DNA from: Campylorhamphus procurvoides
Taxonomy: Eukaryota > Chordata > Aves > Passeriformes > Dendrocolaptidae
DNA length: 64,000 bases
Assembly (NCBI GenBank): GCA_013396655.1
Contig: WBMV01002673.1
Span: 373,637-437,636, forward strand
Reading direction: 5' to 3'
The notes under the pieces were generated by a model. It was not told the DNA's origin. It worked only from the letters and a program-made list of their open reading frames with translations, and searched no databases. The translations under genes and the position numbers were made by a program. Position 1 is the first letter of the stretch; every line of letters starts with the position of its first letter. This document shows, piece after piece, positions 24,362-38,640 of this stretch.

Positions 24362-27300
24362 TAGCTCCTCTTACTCCACAAGATTAATCAGAAAAATTTT
24401 TAAAAAAAACCAACCAACTCAAAAGAAACTAAATAATTGCACTTCTAGCTTAATCATTAATACTCAAATTTTGAAGCAGAGATAATTCAGAACCTGAAGG
24501 CAGAAGCTTCGTTTATGTGAGCACAGCCACGAGACGGGAGCCAAGGACCAGGCTGAGCTCACCCTGCCCAAATGGCAGGCACAGCAGAGCAACCTCAGTG
24601 CTCCCTCCCACAGCCCCAGAGCAATGCCCAGGGAAGGGCACTGCCCTCCTGACCTGCCTTTGTCCTCTGGGGCTGGAGGTTCAAAACCAACTAAGCCGGT
24701 TATGACTCTCTCCCCTGTGGTTTGAAAGGCTTCCTCCTCTCATGTCATTCTGTGCCACTCTGCGCTGGCTAAACGAGTATTCTCTTTGCTTTTGCTTTTT
24801 TTCTTAATTTCAACATAGTTTACAAATGAACACGAGCAACTCTTCAGGGCAGCCTAGGCTAGGTAAAGTGCAGATGCTCCTTCAGTATCACTTGGTCTTT
24901 ATTAGCAATAACATTTTAGTCACTGCACAGTTCTGCTGACATAACTCAGCACCGATTCACAGCTCCAGACCTGCTGCCTCATTAAGGAGGATAAATGTAC
25001 CTTTATCTTCACAAGCGAGGACTTCTGCAGGATTAGGGCTGCAGAGGTATAAAGAAGAAAGATTGCTGTTTGCCACCTTCTGCAGTGTATTAGAGGCACC
25101 CAGATATGAACCCAGAGCCAGACAGTAATAGGGATTAAAACTAGAGGTGTGTGGCATTGCCAGGGAAATCATACAAGCTCTCCAAGGCTCACAGATGAGG
25201 CAGGAGCAGCAAGGGAGCAAAAAGGAGACAAAGCTATTGGTAAGATGAAGAGATGACAAAATTAAGTATCTACAATGTGAACTTCTCCCCAGATGAGATT
25301 CTGACTTTAATAATTACAGCATAGCACAAAACTAATACAATATGATACTCCATTTAAATCCCCCTCTTAATTGCCTTTTTAAAATCCTAACTCCCACAGC
25401 CTGAAGACAAACAAGTCCTCACACACAGATCAGATATCAGCCAACTACACTATAAGGAAACAAAACCCAGTTAGCATCCTCCACTAAAAGGAATTTCCTA
25501 TGGAAAAAAAAGAAAAGAAGAAATACAATGTTTTCTGCATACCTAAGCCTTGGTTGGCTGTGGCAAGACAGCAGAATTCCTTGTTTCAGGATCTAAGCAG
25601 GGCTTTAGTTCAAAGTCTTGGACATAGAGTGACAGAGGAATACTACTGAAATCATTTTGTAGCTCAGACCCAAATGATATCATCCCTTGGCATTTATGCT
25701 ACGTGGCCCCTCTCGTACAGCACTATTGCCTCGCCGCTGTGGGAAGGGATGAATAGAGCTGGATAGGATATGATCTGGGCAAGATCACACACAGCACTGG
25801 ATGCAGATGCAGAACACAGAGCAAAGCCAGCTGGCAGAGGGACCTGCTGAGACTTTATCCCAACAACCCTTGTGCAAGCTGAAGAGAATATGAAAACCAG
25901 TTCCTCTCAAAACATGTATTTCAAAAGCCTTGAGGACTTTCACCACCTCTAGAATAAGCTAACATTTCACTGAAATAATACCATATATTAAATGCTATGG
26001 GTTTTTTTTCAGATCACTCATATAAAGGTTTGTGTGGAATGAAACTACACTGAATTCTTTTAATTGCCTCTAAAGGTTTTTAATTTTCTGTTTCTGTATG
26101 AACTGGGCTGATTTTATACTGGACATTGATGGAATTACAGTTTCTCCCCCAACAGACATCGAAAAAGCATTCAGTATTCCCCCTTGGGCAGTTCCCATAT
26201 TTAGTGAACTCAAAAGCAGCGATCAGATGTCTCAAAAAAAGTTAGCTTTCCTGACAATAAAAGTGATACCTTCATACTGAAGTATTTGTTTTACTCAACA
26301 CTGAACAGTGTTTTTCAGAACTAAGAAGAAAATCTAAGGATTCATCACAACTCTGTGGCACATCAGCCATTAATTCCATTTGGTCTTTGAAACCAACAGT
26401 CAGTTTTGGAGCACTGGCATTTAATTTGTTTTCCTCAAACAAAACTAGCATGGACATAAACCTGCTGTTACTGAAATCAGTAGCTCTGTCTCAGTGACAG
26501 TAGAATTAGATCAACATCCTTCACTCTTCCAGATCCCCCCTGCATTCAGTGCAGCCTGTTCTCGAGAAGCAGGACAGAGCATGGTTCTGAAAGTGTTACT
26601 CCATTGCACAGAGATGTTTACTTTACATACACAAAAATATTGAGCACTATTTTACCAGCTTTTCTTGCAAGTGTTTTTCTTCCTTTCAGGTATATGTTTG
26701 TATTAAGGAAATAGTTTTGTTATGAGAGAGAGGGACCTAAAGGTTTGCTTTGACTGAAAGGGAAGTGGAACCAGAGAGGCAAATGCAGTTGGGAATGTGC
26801 TGGATCATGAAAAGCACAAGGGTTCCCAGGCCCTGTCCTGCTGTACAGCTATAGCAGCACCATTTCACCTCCTGGGCCTGTTTTCCTCTGATCTGTCATT
26901 GCAGGCATCTGAAAGCAGCAACTGTCTGTTACCCTAAGCTTCTATGATACTCAGAAGAAGAAAACACCCTAATGTATGCCACTTTATTCCACCAAATGAC
27001 AGTGATTTTGCAGATGTCCCTCAATATTTCTTCTCAGAATCTCTCTGACTAGAGCAGAGGACTTGCTCCAGCACAGCTTGGGTGAACAAGTGCTTTAGTA
27101 GCCAAAGTGCTGCCTTGTTTCAGAGAATTTGTCACTGTCCATAAAATCCTAATTTTACCTCCAGGGCAAGTAAACTGTGTCTCATATGCTCTTCTCCAGT
27201 TTCCAAATGCTACTGCTGAGTGTTCAAAGTGAAGCTAAGCTCTCAGAAAAGGTTCAGAAGCCCTTCTGGGCTGTCTACTCACACCACACTACCTGTCATT

Positions 27301-30300
27301 GCCAGTTTAAAAGGTCAGCATGGCCAGTGCTCAGTGCCAGCCAAATGCCCTTCTCTCTGAGTCCTCTGTGCCAGTCCTGACAATGAACAACAGCAACACA
27401 ACCCAGTGGGGGCAAAAAAACCCCAGAGTCAAGGCTTTTTCTGTTCCTCACACCAGCAGCGAGGAGGCTGGGGGTGCAGAAGGAGTTAGGAGAGGACACA
27501 GCCAGGACAGCTGACCCAAGGGCTGTTCCATACCATATGGCATCATGCTCAGCAATAAAAAGCATGGGGAAGGAGGAGAAATTCAGCATTTTTCAATGTG
27601 ATGGTGTTTATCTTCCCAAGTCACCATCATGTGTGATGGACTTTGGGTTTTTTTCATACAGCTGAATACCTGCCTGCTGATAAGCGGTCAATGTTTTACT
27701 TCTTTTGCCTTGCTTGTGCACATGGCTTTTGCTTCACCTATTGAACTGCCTTTAACTCAACCCATGAGTTTCTCCCTTTTAGTCTTCTGATTCTCTGCCC
27801 CATAAGTGGGGAGTAAGTGAGCAGATGCGCAGTGCTCAGCTGCCAGCTGGAGTTAAACCACACCAGGGCCCTGGTAGGGTAAGGCACTGCTGTGATGAAA
27901 TGGGGAACACACACGCAGCCCTTCATGAATAATCCACCAGGACACCAATGCCTGCAGTAACATGAAGGCAAGAAAGCAGACACATAACCAAAACAACACA
28001 TAGACACTTGGGACCAAGAAAAAAAACCATTGTTTCTTTCATGGGTGTATAAAAGAGTCTAAGCAGCCCTCAGACTTTCTGTGCATACACTCCCACCTGG
28101 GTGGGAGCACAGTTATGTAAGATACAGGCAGATTTCAGATTTCAAACAGTACTTTTATGCCAAAGTGATATATAGGACAGCTACTGTCAGAAATGAAAAT
28201 GCTGCTCATGAAAGCATTGTCCTGTGCATCAGCAACAAAAGGAACAAAACAATTTTACAATCATTTCCGTAGGGCTGGAAAAAACCCCCAGCTAACTGTT
28301 CTCTGTGTCATGGTAAACTCATTTTGAACACTTCATATTGATAGAGTGAGGGATAACATGCCTCCAGTTAAACTCAGAACAAACTTGAGGGACACCTCTC
28401 ATCCTTCAGCCAACAGTGAGAAATAGGATATTTAAAGGTCCACATCTATACCTCAGTCCACTTATTTCAGTGAGCTTTTATCACAAGACAGTAGTGGTTA
28501 TGGAAGGCCATCTTTGCCTGTTGGAGTACACTTTCAGCACCTCCTAAAATTTAGGAAGGCACCTAACCAGCACATGTAAACCACCCCAAGTCAAGCTGCT
28601 TAGTACAGAAACCTGTCAAGAGCAGCACATCTTTATGTTAGTGCATAAACAGAGACATTGATTTTTCTGAACATCAGTGCAAGTCTGTAGATCTTATTTC
28701 AGTGGAGCTCAAAGCAACAGCAAAATGACAGCTGCTGTCTCTGTTGTAAAAAAGCACTCCAAGAGAAAGATCCTGCCTTGGTTTCAGGCGTTGGAGGTGC
28801 ACACAACACCCTCTTCCTTCTCAGGTATCCAGCCCTTTCAGGTCCTATTAGGATAAGTCTGAGCACTCTCCCCTGCACAAGCATTAAAGGAATGAGATTT
28901 GGAGGTGCATTTTGCTGCGAGTTCAAACACTAGGTAGAGACACCATTCTGCAAAGAATAAATTTTCATTAACCCACTCTTGGGATTTTATTTGTTTGTTT
29001 AAGCCTGACATTTACTAGGTTTGAAAAATATGCCAGTGGCATAAGAAACTTCAAAACACATACAATTCTTTGACAACTGAAATGAGCAGAGAGGTATTTC
29101 ATCCCCTCGGATTTCACTTGCTAAATTTAATTGAAGCTGCCATGTTTTGACCTTGCTTCCCTGTTCTTCAGGTTGCTGGTGGAGAGTGGCCCTGGCCTGC
29201 TGTCAGAGGAGAGCAACATTTTTGGTAGCCCTGTGCCCCCTCTTCTTAGGCCACTATGGAACACAATGCAACACAAAGCTCTTAACACAGAGCTTTGGAT
29301 CCCAGGACGGAGGAGAATTATCTGCAATTGGAGGCTACAGAATAAACATTTCCCCAGATGTGCGCATTTTCCTCAGGGAATCTTGATTGAGTCTTTTTAT
29401 CCTTCTAGGAAGGACTTGAGATGGGCATATGGGAGCTCTGCCATGGCTGTAAAACTGGGAAAACAATTTGCAGCTCCTGGCCACAGTGCAGGAGGAGAAG
29501 GGCATGGTGATGCTCAGCAGCAGGGCTGAGGGGAGAGCACTTGGCTGTTCCTATGAGGATTGCACAAGCTCCTAGACATACTGTAGCTTCCCTCCCCTGT
29601 TTCCTCTCCTGCCCAGCCAGAAAGGTAGACATTTAATATCCAGGCTCATTACTCATCCTAATGAAATGTCAACAGCAAACACACAGGTGGTTTAGCTGCT
29701 GCTGGAATGCCTGCAGATGCCAGCGGTTCCTCAGGCAGGGATATCATCACAGTGAACAGCCTTAAAAAGGTCATGGAGGCAGTGCAAGGTCACAGGAGAC
29801 CTCTGACCTTCACTTATTGCACTCAAGGAGCTTTAGCTCTCCCTCCTTTTGCTTTCCCAAGCCCCCAGAGCATTCCCTGCTCTCCCCCAGCCCTCTTTGG
29901 CAATGCAGCCTCTCAAAGGTTCTTCTGCCTTACTCAAAACAAGTGCTAATGTGTGACCTAAGGGAGACCTGCCTGGGACTCAACAAAGGCGAGTCACAGA
30001 CAGCTCACGGCTGCTGAATGGAGACACAGCTCTGCCTCCCTCCCTCTCCTGTTCTCCCCAGCATTCCCCGGAGAGGCTGAGACTGTTCATCTGCATTACA
30101 AGCCCCGGGCTGGCTGAAAGCATCCTTCTTCCCAGCGCAGGGCAGTGGGCGTGATTTATGAGTGTGCCTGCCTTGGGTTGGGAGCCACAGTGCTGGCTGG
30201 AGGCAATGAAACCGTACAGAAACTCGATGACAGGAACCCAAGGGGAAAGGACATACCAAAACCAGGAATAGAAAGAGGGCAAACAAAGAGGAGATCAATT

Positions 30301-33300
30301 TAGCCAGGTTCCTCCCACTCACAGCTTAAGAATTAGACACATTAAGATGGTCAAATCTTCTTCCTGGCTTGTCTTTCCCAAAAGAGGGAAAGGATGGCAT
30401 TTCTGCACAGTTGTTTTTCTGTTTCTTTGGGTTTTTTTCTCCTGCTGTAAGTCACAAACCAAAAAAAGCCTGTAGATATTTGGACAGCTAGAGGCTGCCG
30501 TTGTAACTGTGCAACGTTGTTAGAAAGCAGGACAAAAAGGAAGGGAAAACCAAAGTAACATTTCCAATAAGGCAGCCAGAGCCACTGGTGGTTTTCAGTT
30601 CTGGCATCAGCTGCAAACACACAAGTATTTGGCAAGTCCCATCCTGCTCCTTGGTTGCTGCAGAATCACCACCTTTTGGCACAACTGGCAGCATCTGGGC
30701 AGAGCTCAACCAGGAAGAATACAACAGGGCACAGAAAGGGCTTGTTAACCTGCATTTACCTGGCTCGGCTCCAATCACTTCTCTGTAAAACCACATTAAA
30801 ATGCAACCACTGCCTGACAGATTTGTTGTTCACTTCAGCAACACCTGCAGCACTACCCTGGACTCACTGGGAAAATAGTACAGGTAAAGCTATGCATTCC
30901 AGTTTCTGTTCATTTCTGTCTGCCTGAAAAATTCTCTTGTCTTCAAAGTTTCTGTGCTTGGTCTCAGCTAAAAAGTGAGATGAGGAAACACAGTGGCTGA
31001 TGAAACCAAATGACCTTTTTCTGGTCAATACCTATAAACTCACAAATCTCAATACTAGGCACAAAAATCAAATGCTCACAGTAAAACCTTAAATAAAGAA
31101 ATCAATGAGAAGATTGTGATATATGGCATTTAAAAAACAAATATGTCAATAAAAAGCCTTTCAGTTCATGTGGGCTTGGGTTTTTTTGCTCAAGCTTCTA
31201 CTTGGAAGTGTTTTTACCTCATTCACAGTGCACTGTAAAGTAACCCACTCCTTCCCAAGCAACAATATAACCACTCTGGGTCTCCTTCAAGTTGTATTGT
31301 CTTTGGACTTGCCCTTTTCTTTGCTCTCTTCTCCTACCAAAGAGCCACATATCAAACGTTTTAAGACGCTGTGAAAACCTTGCCAACACTTCCCACTTCT
31401 CCTTTTCCAAAGCCAGAAGAACATGCTGTTGCTGGTGGACCCTTCCAGGATCTAAGTAGAAAACTCTTTGGCAAACTTGGAAACAAGGGGTGAATGCTGA
31501 GGGATTGCTCCAACCATACAACACTCAAGCCCACCTTGGAGTTCCACAGTGCTCTGGAGAACAAACACTGCGTGGAGCTTCTGCCCACCCCTCCCCAAAG
31601 CAGACCGTGGGGATGCTCCGGTATGTGGAGCAGCTGCCTGGCCTGGAATGGCCAGAGATTGGGATCTCAAAACACATCTTCGTTTAGTCCTTGCTGTTGT
31701 GCAGACACCAGGAAATTCAAATAACTCTCCTGCAGCTCAGGCAGCCGAGCTGCCCAGATGTGAGAGCTGTGGGGCCAGTGCTCTCTCTGCTCTGGTTGCC
31801 CAGCAGAGACACAAAGGGTCTGCAGGCTGGGAAACTGGTATTTATACAAATAAATAAATGAAATCTCAGAGGCATGCTCAAGTGTTTCCACAAATTGAAA
31901 TCTATTTGGGCAACTGCTCAAAGAACAACTGAGGATTATACTAAAACCACTCATGTAATGCCAGGGCTTTTGCCCACATTCCCTCTATGACAACTTAATT
32001 AACAGTTTAGTTACTCAGTGCAGGTTGTTACATTCTCTTTACAAGAACTGGATCAGGACTGATCTGTGTACATAGCTGCTGGACACAGGATTTCCCAAAT
32101 AAATGGGGCTGCCAGAACTGTTTTAAAATTCTCCCCTCCTCTCCCATTAATCCTCTCTACAACTCCTTTTTCCCCTTTAAATTTCACCATCATAGTCATT
32201 CATCAGCAAGCAGAAAGTGGCTCAGTAAATTATTCTCAGCTCAAAACACTGAGCTTTCAAACATGAGTAAATTCCACAGCAGTCCTGAAATCCCCTCGAG
32301 TTTATCAGAGGTCAGGGTAGTGCCAGGCAAAGCAGGGAAGAAGAAGGTTTAACCCCACATTTCCATCTAGGAATACTCTTTCCCTTCCTCCTTCCAGCCC
32401 CCAGCATTCACCCAGAAAAGCCTATATATTTCAGGAGCAGAGGTAATAGAGTAATTAGAAGTTGGACAGTGATGAGAACTGCTCTATGAAAATCTAGTCT
32501 GGCCCATCCTGCTTGGTTTGGGAAGAGGAACAAAGGGTGACAAAACGCAGTAAGCATAAATACAGCAGTGAAGTTCCTAGACTATACTGCATAATTTAGT
32601 CATCTCATATGCAAGCAAAGCAACAGAAATATGTTAAGTGCATATAAGGGGAAGTTTGTTACTTTTTTATTGAACTGCTTTGGTGGCTTTTCTTTTACTC
32701 TCTGTATGAAACAGCATAATAAGTTCTGTTCACTCTGTCTCCTTTTATTTCAGATATCTAAATAGTTCAACAAACCATTCCCCAAACTCAGTTATGAAAT
32801 GGCAAATGCATTTCTACCACAGAGAGCAGCAGGCAGCTGTGCTGAGATGTGCAAAGTTCACTTTTCAAATCTGAGGTTTCAGAGTAAGGGAGAAAACAGG
32901 AAGCGGTTTTACCTACAGCTGAAGCTCAGGGATGAGCAGCAACCAACTGCAAGGTGAAAGTTCGAGTCTCTGAATGTAAAGATTCTCTTTCAGCCCAAAT
33001 TTGTATTTTCCGTAGTTGTACAAAAGCCACCACAATGAGCATGATGAGCAGCACTGATGCTTGTCAGTATTTAGTTTTCAGATGTCTACTTATCATTTGC
33101 TGCCATCACCATTTACAGCATTACCTTGTCTTCACTTGATTTAAACAGACAGCATGGGCAAGTGGAGAAAATGCACATCTAAGCTATGGCTTTGATTGCC
33201 ACCAGCTTCTTCCACAGCACTTGTACAAGCCACATCACTTTGTCTCTGTGTAGTTTGGGAAGTCTGTAGGGCTTGGGCCACCACTCACCGTTTATACAGC

Positions 33301-36300
33301 ACTCACCATACCCCACTGTCTTATGCAATGCCCCACCAACCTAAGGAACAACCTCCTCAAAAATGCAGCTTCTGAGTCACTGCTTTACAATAAACATCTT
33401 AAAACACCAGTTTTGAGCCAGTTTGGAGAGTGCTGGTGTATCTGAGGGAGGGAAACACTGAGGACTCCTGGGCAACAGGAGAGTGTTTTTCTCTCATTAA
33501 GGTTTTTCTCCCTGGCCCAAGGCTGACTGAGAGGGTTCCCAGTCTCTAACAGAGGTCTCTCCTCTCCTTCTCCCTTTCTGTGGTACCATGAAATCACACT
33601 TGCTAAAAACAAACCTCACTGCCTCATAAAAATGTTTCTCAGACACGTTTTCTCTCTCTGCCATGTACCAGCCCACACCACTTTCCAAGGATGTCTTTTA
33701 CCAGAATTTCAAGTGTCCTCAGACAAGCCAAATCTAGCTGTCACAAAATGTCCACTTGGTGCCTCAGGTAAATCCCAGCTGGATGTCGACTGACACCACA
33801 CATTTCATTCTGCATATTTCACTATAACTTTGATAGTTAAAACTAATTTTCTCAGAAACCCACAATGTGACTGAAAAAGCACAAGGGTCCTTCACTTGAT
33901 CTTTTTGGTCAAAGGCGGTGGGGTAATTGCAGGGGAAGTTTACCCCTCCCCATTGTGTTCCCTCTCAGCCACATATTAAGGGATTCCCATTAGAACTTCC
34001 CTGCTAACACAATACTGACCGTGTTTCACAAGGTCAAAAACTACCTCCCAGACTTAGCCATTGCTTTGCATTCCAGTATCTCCATCACTGTTCTTCCAGC
34101 ATCTACTAAACAGATCCAAACATCAGATCATGGGGTCATTCTGAAACTTGGCTCACCCATACTAAGAAACAGAGACAGAGCTCAAAGATACTCTATTCTG
34201 GCATGAGAACTGTGATAGGACCTGAAATAGCATGTCCAGAAGCAAAAGTTAATGTATCAGGAAAAGAGAGTACAAAACCCTGTTAACCCTGCACCCTGTT
34301 TCATACTTCCTGCAGGAAAATTAGGTGTTTTATTAAGGTACTGATGATGATTTCTCTGCACTGACAATTGGCACAACTCTTCAAACCAAAGGAGAGAAAC
34401 GGTTATGGAAATAATCCCAAAAAGATAGAAAATGAAGGAGATTAGCAAATAATTTCAGATGACAATTCTATCAATTCTTGCCAGCAGGTGCTGCTCTGGC
34501 AAAAGGAAGGAAAGTTACGAGTTATGAAAGCTGCATAAAAACAACTGCACCACATGAAGACAAAGAAACATCATATGGATGCATAAAAATTAACAATTAA
34601 AACTACGATTGTTACATGGAGAAGAAAACCATAAATATTTCAGCCCTTATTATTGATGCCACATTCTGTAGTGTATCATTACATCTTCACTGGCTAATTA
34701 CACAAAAAACATCCTATTAACAATGTGTTGACTTCAAACCATTGTTATCCCTTCTCCTCCCATTCTCTGGTATTTGACGCTGAAATTGTTTCAAGGACAT
34801 TAGAAATGTCAGGGACTAAATAATGAAATAGTTTCTTGCCCCACTCCAGTGTAAAAAAACAGCCCAAACAAGCCCAAACGTGCTGTAAGTAGAAGGGAAA
34901 GGAAGAAGAATGTCATGAAAATTGCTTTATTATTTTTTAAAAGAATTAACTGAATCATTGCTTAACATTTGCCCCCTCCCCTTACTTCTGTAACCTCTCC
35001 CCTTTCTAAACCACTTCCAATCCAGAGGGCAAACGTAAGGGGCTTTGTGTTCATGGAATATTTATGGACTTGGAGACCTGGGATCTTTGAAAAGAAGGAA
35101 GATTCATGCATAATACAGAGACAGGACTTGGCATGTGAAAGGACAAATTTACCACACTGGCAAACTGATCTAAGAGACAGAAAACACACTAGAAACAGAA
35201 AATATGGCTCAGGAGTTGTGAGTACTGGACAAGAACGAAATGCCAGAACAGGTAACCAGCATGCACTGTACAGAGTAATGACATTTCACATTGCAATTTA
35301 TTAGCTGATGAATGATCAAGCTTATTAAATTAACCTTTCTCCACCAGCAGTTGATCAAAAAGTTCCCTCCTCTCTTAATTACAGGGATGTTAGGAAAAAC
35401 TAAAAAAAAAAAAATCAGAAGTAATTTCTACAATGGAAGAACCCTCAGCTCTTCAGTGTTACATACTATGTAAAACAGATCAGTCAGCAGGCATTGCTCT
35501 CTCTAACTCTGAGTAATGCAAAAAGCTAAAAGGAAGGTCTTCATACCATCCTTTTCCTCAGCTTTCAGTGGCCCTTTGCTCATTCCTGCAGTCTTCACCA
35601 GCATAACTCCAGTTTTATAATGAGAAGGTATACAAGCAATATTTCTTTCTTTAACCCTAGCAAAAAAGAAAATTATAAACTTCAAACAGAACAGGGTATT
35701 GCAGATGACAGAAGTACAAGTGTGTATTACAGACTGATTCTACAGCTGTATTACAGAGCAGCTATATAAAAAATAAGAACAAATGTGAAGGTGTGATGAC
35801 TTCCTTTAGCAGTCACAAGTTGAGAAACAGGGAAGAAAAACTTACTCCTTCTCTACAAAAAAAGGACAATGTCCTTCAGATCCCAAACTCCTTTCATCTA
35901 GTGGTTGTCTGCAGAGGTCCAGAATTAAGAGAGTAAAGACTTACAATGACAAAAATCCCCACATGATCATAATATGTGCAGAAGACCCCTTGCTGTGTGA
36001 ATGCAACCTGACACCCTTCTTTGCTTCACAGCAACCATTACCATACCATATCTCTTTTCCTTAAGTGCATCCGGTGCTTTCAACTTTTCCAGTGTTTTAT
36101 GGGGAAGGTGTCTAGAAAACCTGTGTAAAAAGCAGGTATGGCATTTCTCCTTTTCCAGTTTGTACAACTGCTATTTCCTTAAGCAACTGCTAATGGACAT
36201 AAGGACTTCTTATACTTTTAAACTATATGTAAGTTTCTCCATAGCATGTTCAACCTCCCTGGCCTGGGTCTGTCATAGATGCCCCAGAAGCAGGTCATGT

Positions 36301-38548
36301 CAATACGAGTTGACAAAGCAAAGGCTGAAACGCTACTTGAAACAGCAGTTTTGGTGATGTTTGTAAGAGATTCACCACTGTGGATGCAATGGGATACTGC
36401 AGAGTCCCCACTGTGGTTCCCTCCTTCAGAGGCTTTGGGGTCCCAGGTGGAAGATACAGAGCCAGCAGGATGGGCTGTGCCCCGTGGTTCATGCCATGTG
36501 CTGAACTCCACATGGCTTTACTAGAGGGCATGAAAGTACAAACAGTGCTCATAAAACACCCTGTCACCAGGCCTGGGAAGAGGGAGCAGACAGGGTGGTT
36601 TCTGTCTGCTTTGTTCTTGCTTTTTTCCAACTCTGAAGCACCACAGAGAATATGAAGACAACACTGTCATTTCAACTTTTCTCAGAAATAAAATTAGACT
36701 GTGCTTTTCAATTCCTTTGAAAAGCATCTGAGTTCAATAAACTCTTTTATCAGGATTAGAGGTGAATCTGAAAGCAAATGGTCTCTTTTAGCTGATAAAA
36801 AAATGCATTCCATTTCTCAACTCCCCACCCCCTGGGCTGAGAGTTTCATGCATATTTGACATGTTTTCCATCTAGACAGCAATACAGCATTTCTACCCAC
36901 TTCCCTTTCTCTTCTGAGCGACTCAAGTGCACCATGTTTCTTCCTGAGAGCCAATTTATTTTTTAATTGTGTCTGAGTACTCTGGGATTTTTATCTTGAC
37001 TTCACATGTTCTAATTCATTAAAAAAAATAATTAAAAAATAGCAAGGTATATATTATGAACAAAAGCTGTTTGTGGTAAACTAGAAAGTGCTTATGGGGT
37101 TATTTGCTATTTATGATTGTCATTACTATTACAGCAGAACCTAAGGGTTTTTAAGCAAGATTGGCCGTTCTACCATGCTAGGACATACACAAAGCAGAAA
37201 GGCTGATCCTGACCTAAGGCATCTACAGACTTCTAAAATCCCAAAAGAAAGAGGGAGTGAGACAGAACATGCATGCTAGCAAGGAAAACACAAGAGGAGG
37301 TGAAGTTGTTTGACCAGCACCATGAGACAGGTCGGAAGGAGAAGAGGCAATAAGGTGTCATGTACAACACTGTAAACCTGTGCTGTGATTTCAAACAACC
37401 TTAGATGAAGTCCTAGCTACAACCTTGGTAATACAATAGAAAAGGTTTCCCTGAATAAATATGTAATGCAATAAAGAAAACTTTTTAATACTTGTAAAAA
37501 ACCACAGATCCACTGTAGCAGATTTCTGCAGCATCTATTACAATACTATTGAATTTTGGTCTTAAAAAGTATTTAGAAGAATTCAGGCAATTTCTTCACT
37601 TAAGGGAAGTGAATCCAGACTTACAGATGCTACTCTACTATTCAGAAAACATGTGCATTAGTTATAAAACCCATCATATTTTTACATTCTTTTAAAAGTT
37701 AGTGTTTGAGTTGTGCTTGCACTGATTGCTTTTGGTCAGTAATGAAGTACAATGTTAAGTTACAACATATATGTGGTAAGGACAGCAAACAGTGATCTAA
37801 GTGCAATGAAAGCAACTGCAATAAATGCTTAGAAAAGGCTAAAGTAGATAGAAAAATGTTTGTCAAATAATTTCCACTGTGATATTTGTATTAAAAGTGT
37901 CATCTCCTGTTTTGCTATGCCATAAGTTAAACTCCTGCAGTTTTAGTGTAAGAATGTTATCACTATTTTTTTATATCTCCCGTAAATGCATTTATAATAT
38001 TTTTGTAGAAATTGAAGGAAACAGAGGAAAAGTAACAGTGTGTTATTTGAGAGCTGTTTAATCTTAACCAAGACTGGTGGTCCACAAGTGACCAAGCACC
38101 TGTGAAAGCACACAGGTCACCTATGCCTCCTAAGCTACTCTTTTTATCCTCCGTTGCTACAGATGAGTGTAACTACACTTCAAAATTAACGTGGAAAAAG
38201 CACATCACTAGATTTTAACACAAATTCAAAGAAGGCACTTGGAATTACTCTTTACTCTGCCCCCTCCAACACATTTTAGGCCAGAAACTGATTGAAACTC
38301 CATCTGAAAATGTTTCCCCAAGTCACTCAAATGCAACAGTAATCTAGGACTGAAGGAACTAAGTACGAAAGTTGGAAAACAGATTAAATCCCTTGAAAAT
38401 GTATTCCACAACCATGTCAGTCTCTTATTTTTGTACTATTATAGCTGTGGAGCTCACAGGGACACCAAACGGTACACGAGGATGACAGAACATAAATAAT
38501 GCCACCCCCAGCAGGTGCCAATTCACTCTGTTCCTTTTCTCCCCCCAG
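24362..38548. other. Long non-coding stretch
   Basis: I see no recognisable exon, RNA gene or transposon. A GC-richer part spans roughly 29.4-30.3 kb and contains frames of about 100-130 codons on both strands (29131-29529 plus, 29980-30322 minus) without known domains. Around 36.2-36.6 kb several frames of 80-118 codons overlap on both strands. These look like by-products of base composition. Old transposon remnants too diverged to see by eye may be present. Confidence 0.45.
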
Positions 38549-38638
38549 GTGAACAAGCAGAAAGTTTAAGCCTCAAAAGACTCTACCACGTCTCAAGAGA
38601 GCTTATGGCAATACTTGGCTTCTGCACACCGAGGCTTG
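38549..38638 (+). other. Candidate exon (90 nt) with splice-like borders
   Basis: The segment is preceded by a strong acceptor look-alike (TTCCTTTTCTCCCCCCAG, ending at 38548) and followed by CTTG|GTAAGG, a good donor (GT at 38639-38640). It is 90 nt long, divisible by three, and open in the frame that also runs through the flanks (38515-38844). The encoded peptide, containing SLKRLYHVSRELMAILGF, resembles no family I recognise. It could be a cassette or lncRNA exon, or a coincidence. Confidence 0.25.
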
Positions 38639-38640
38639 GT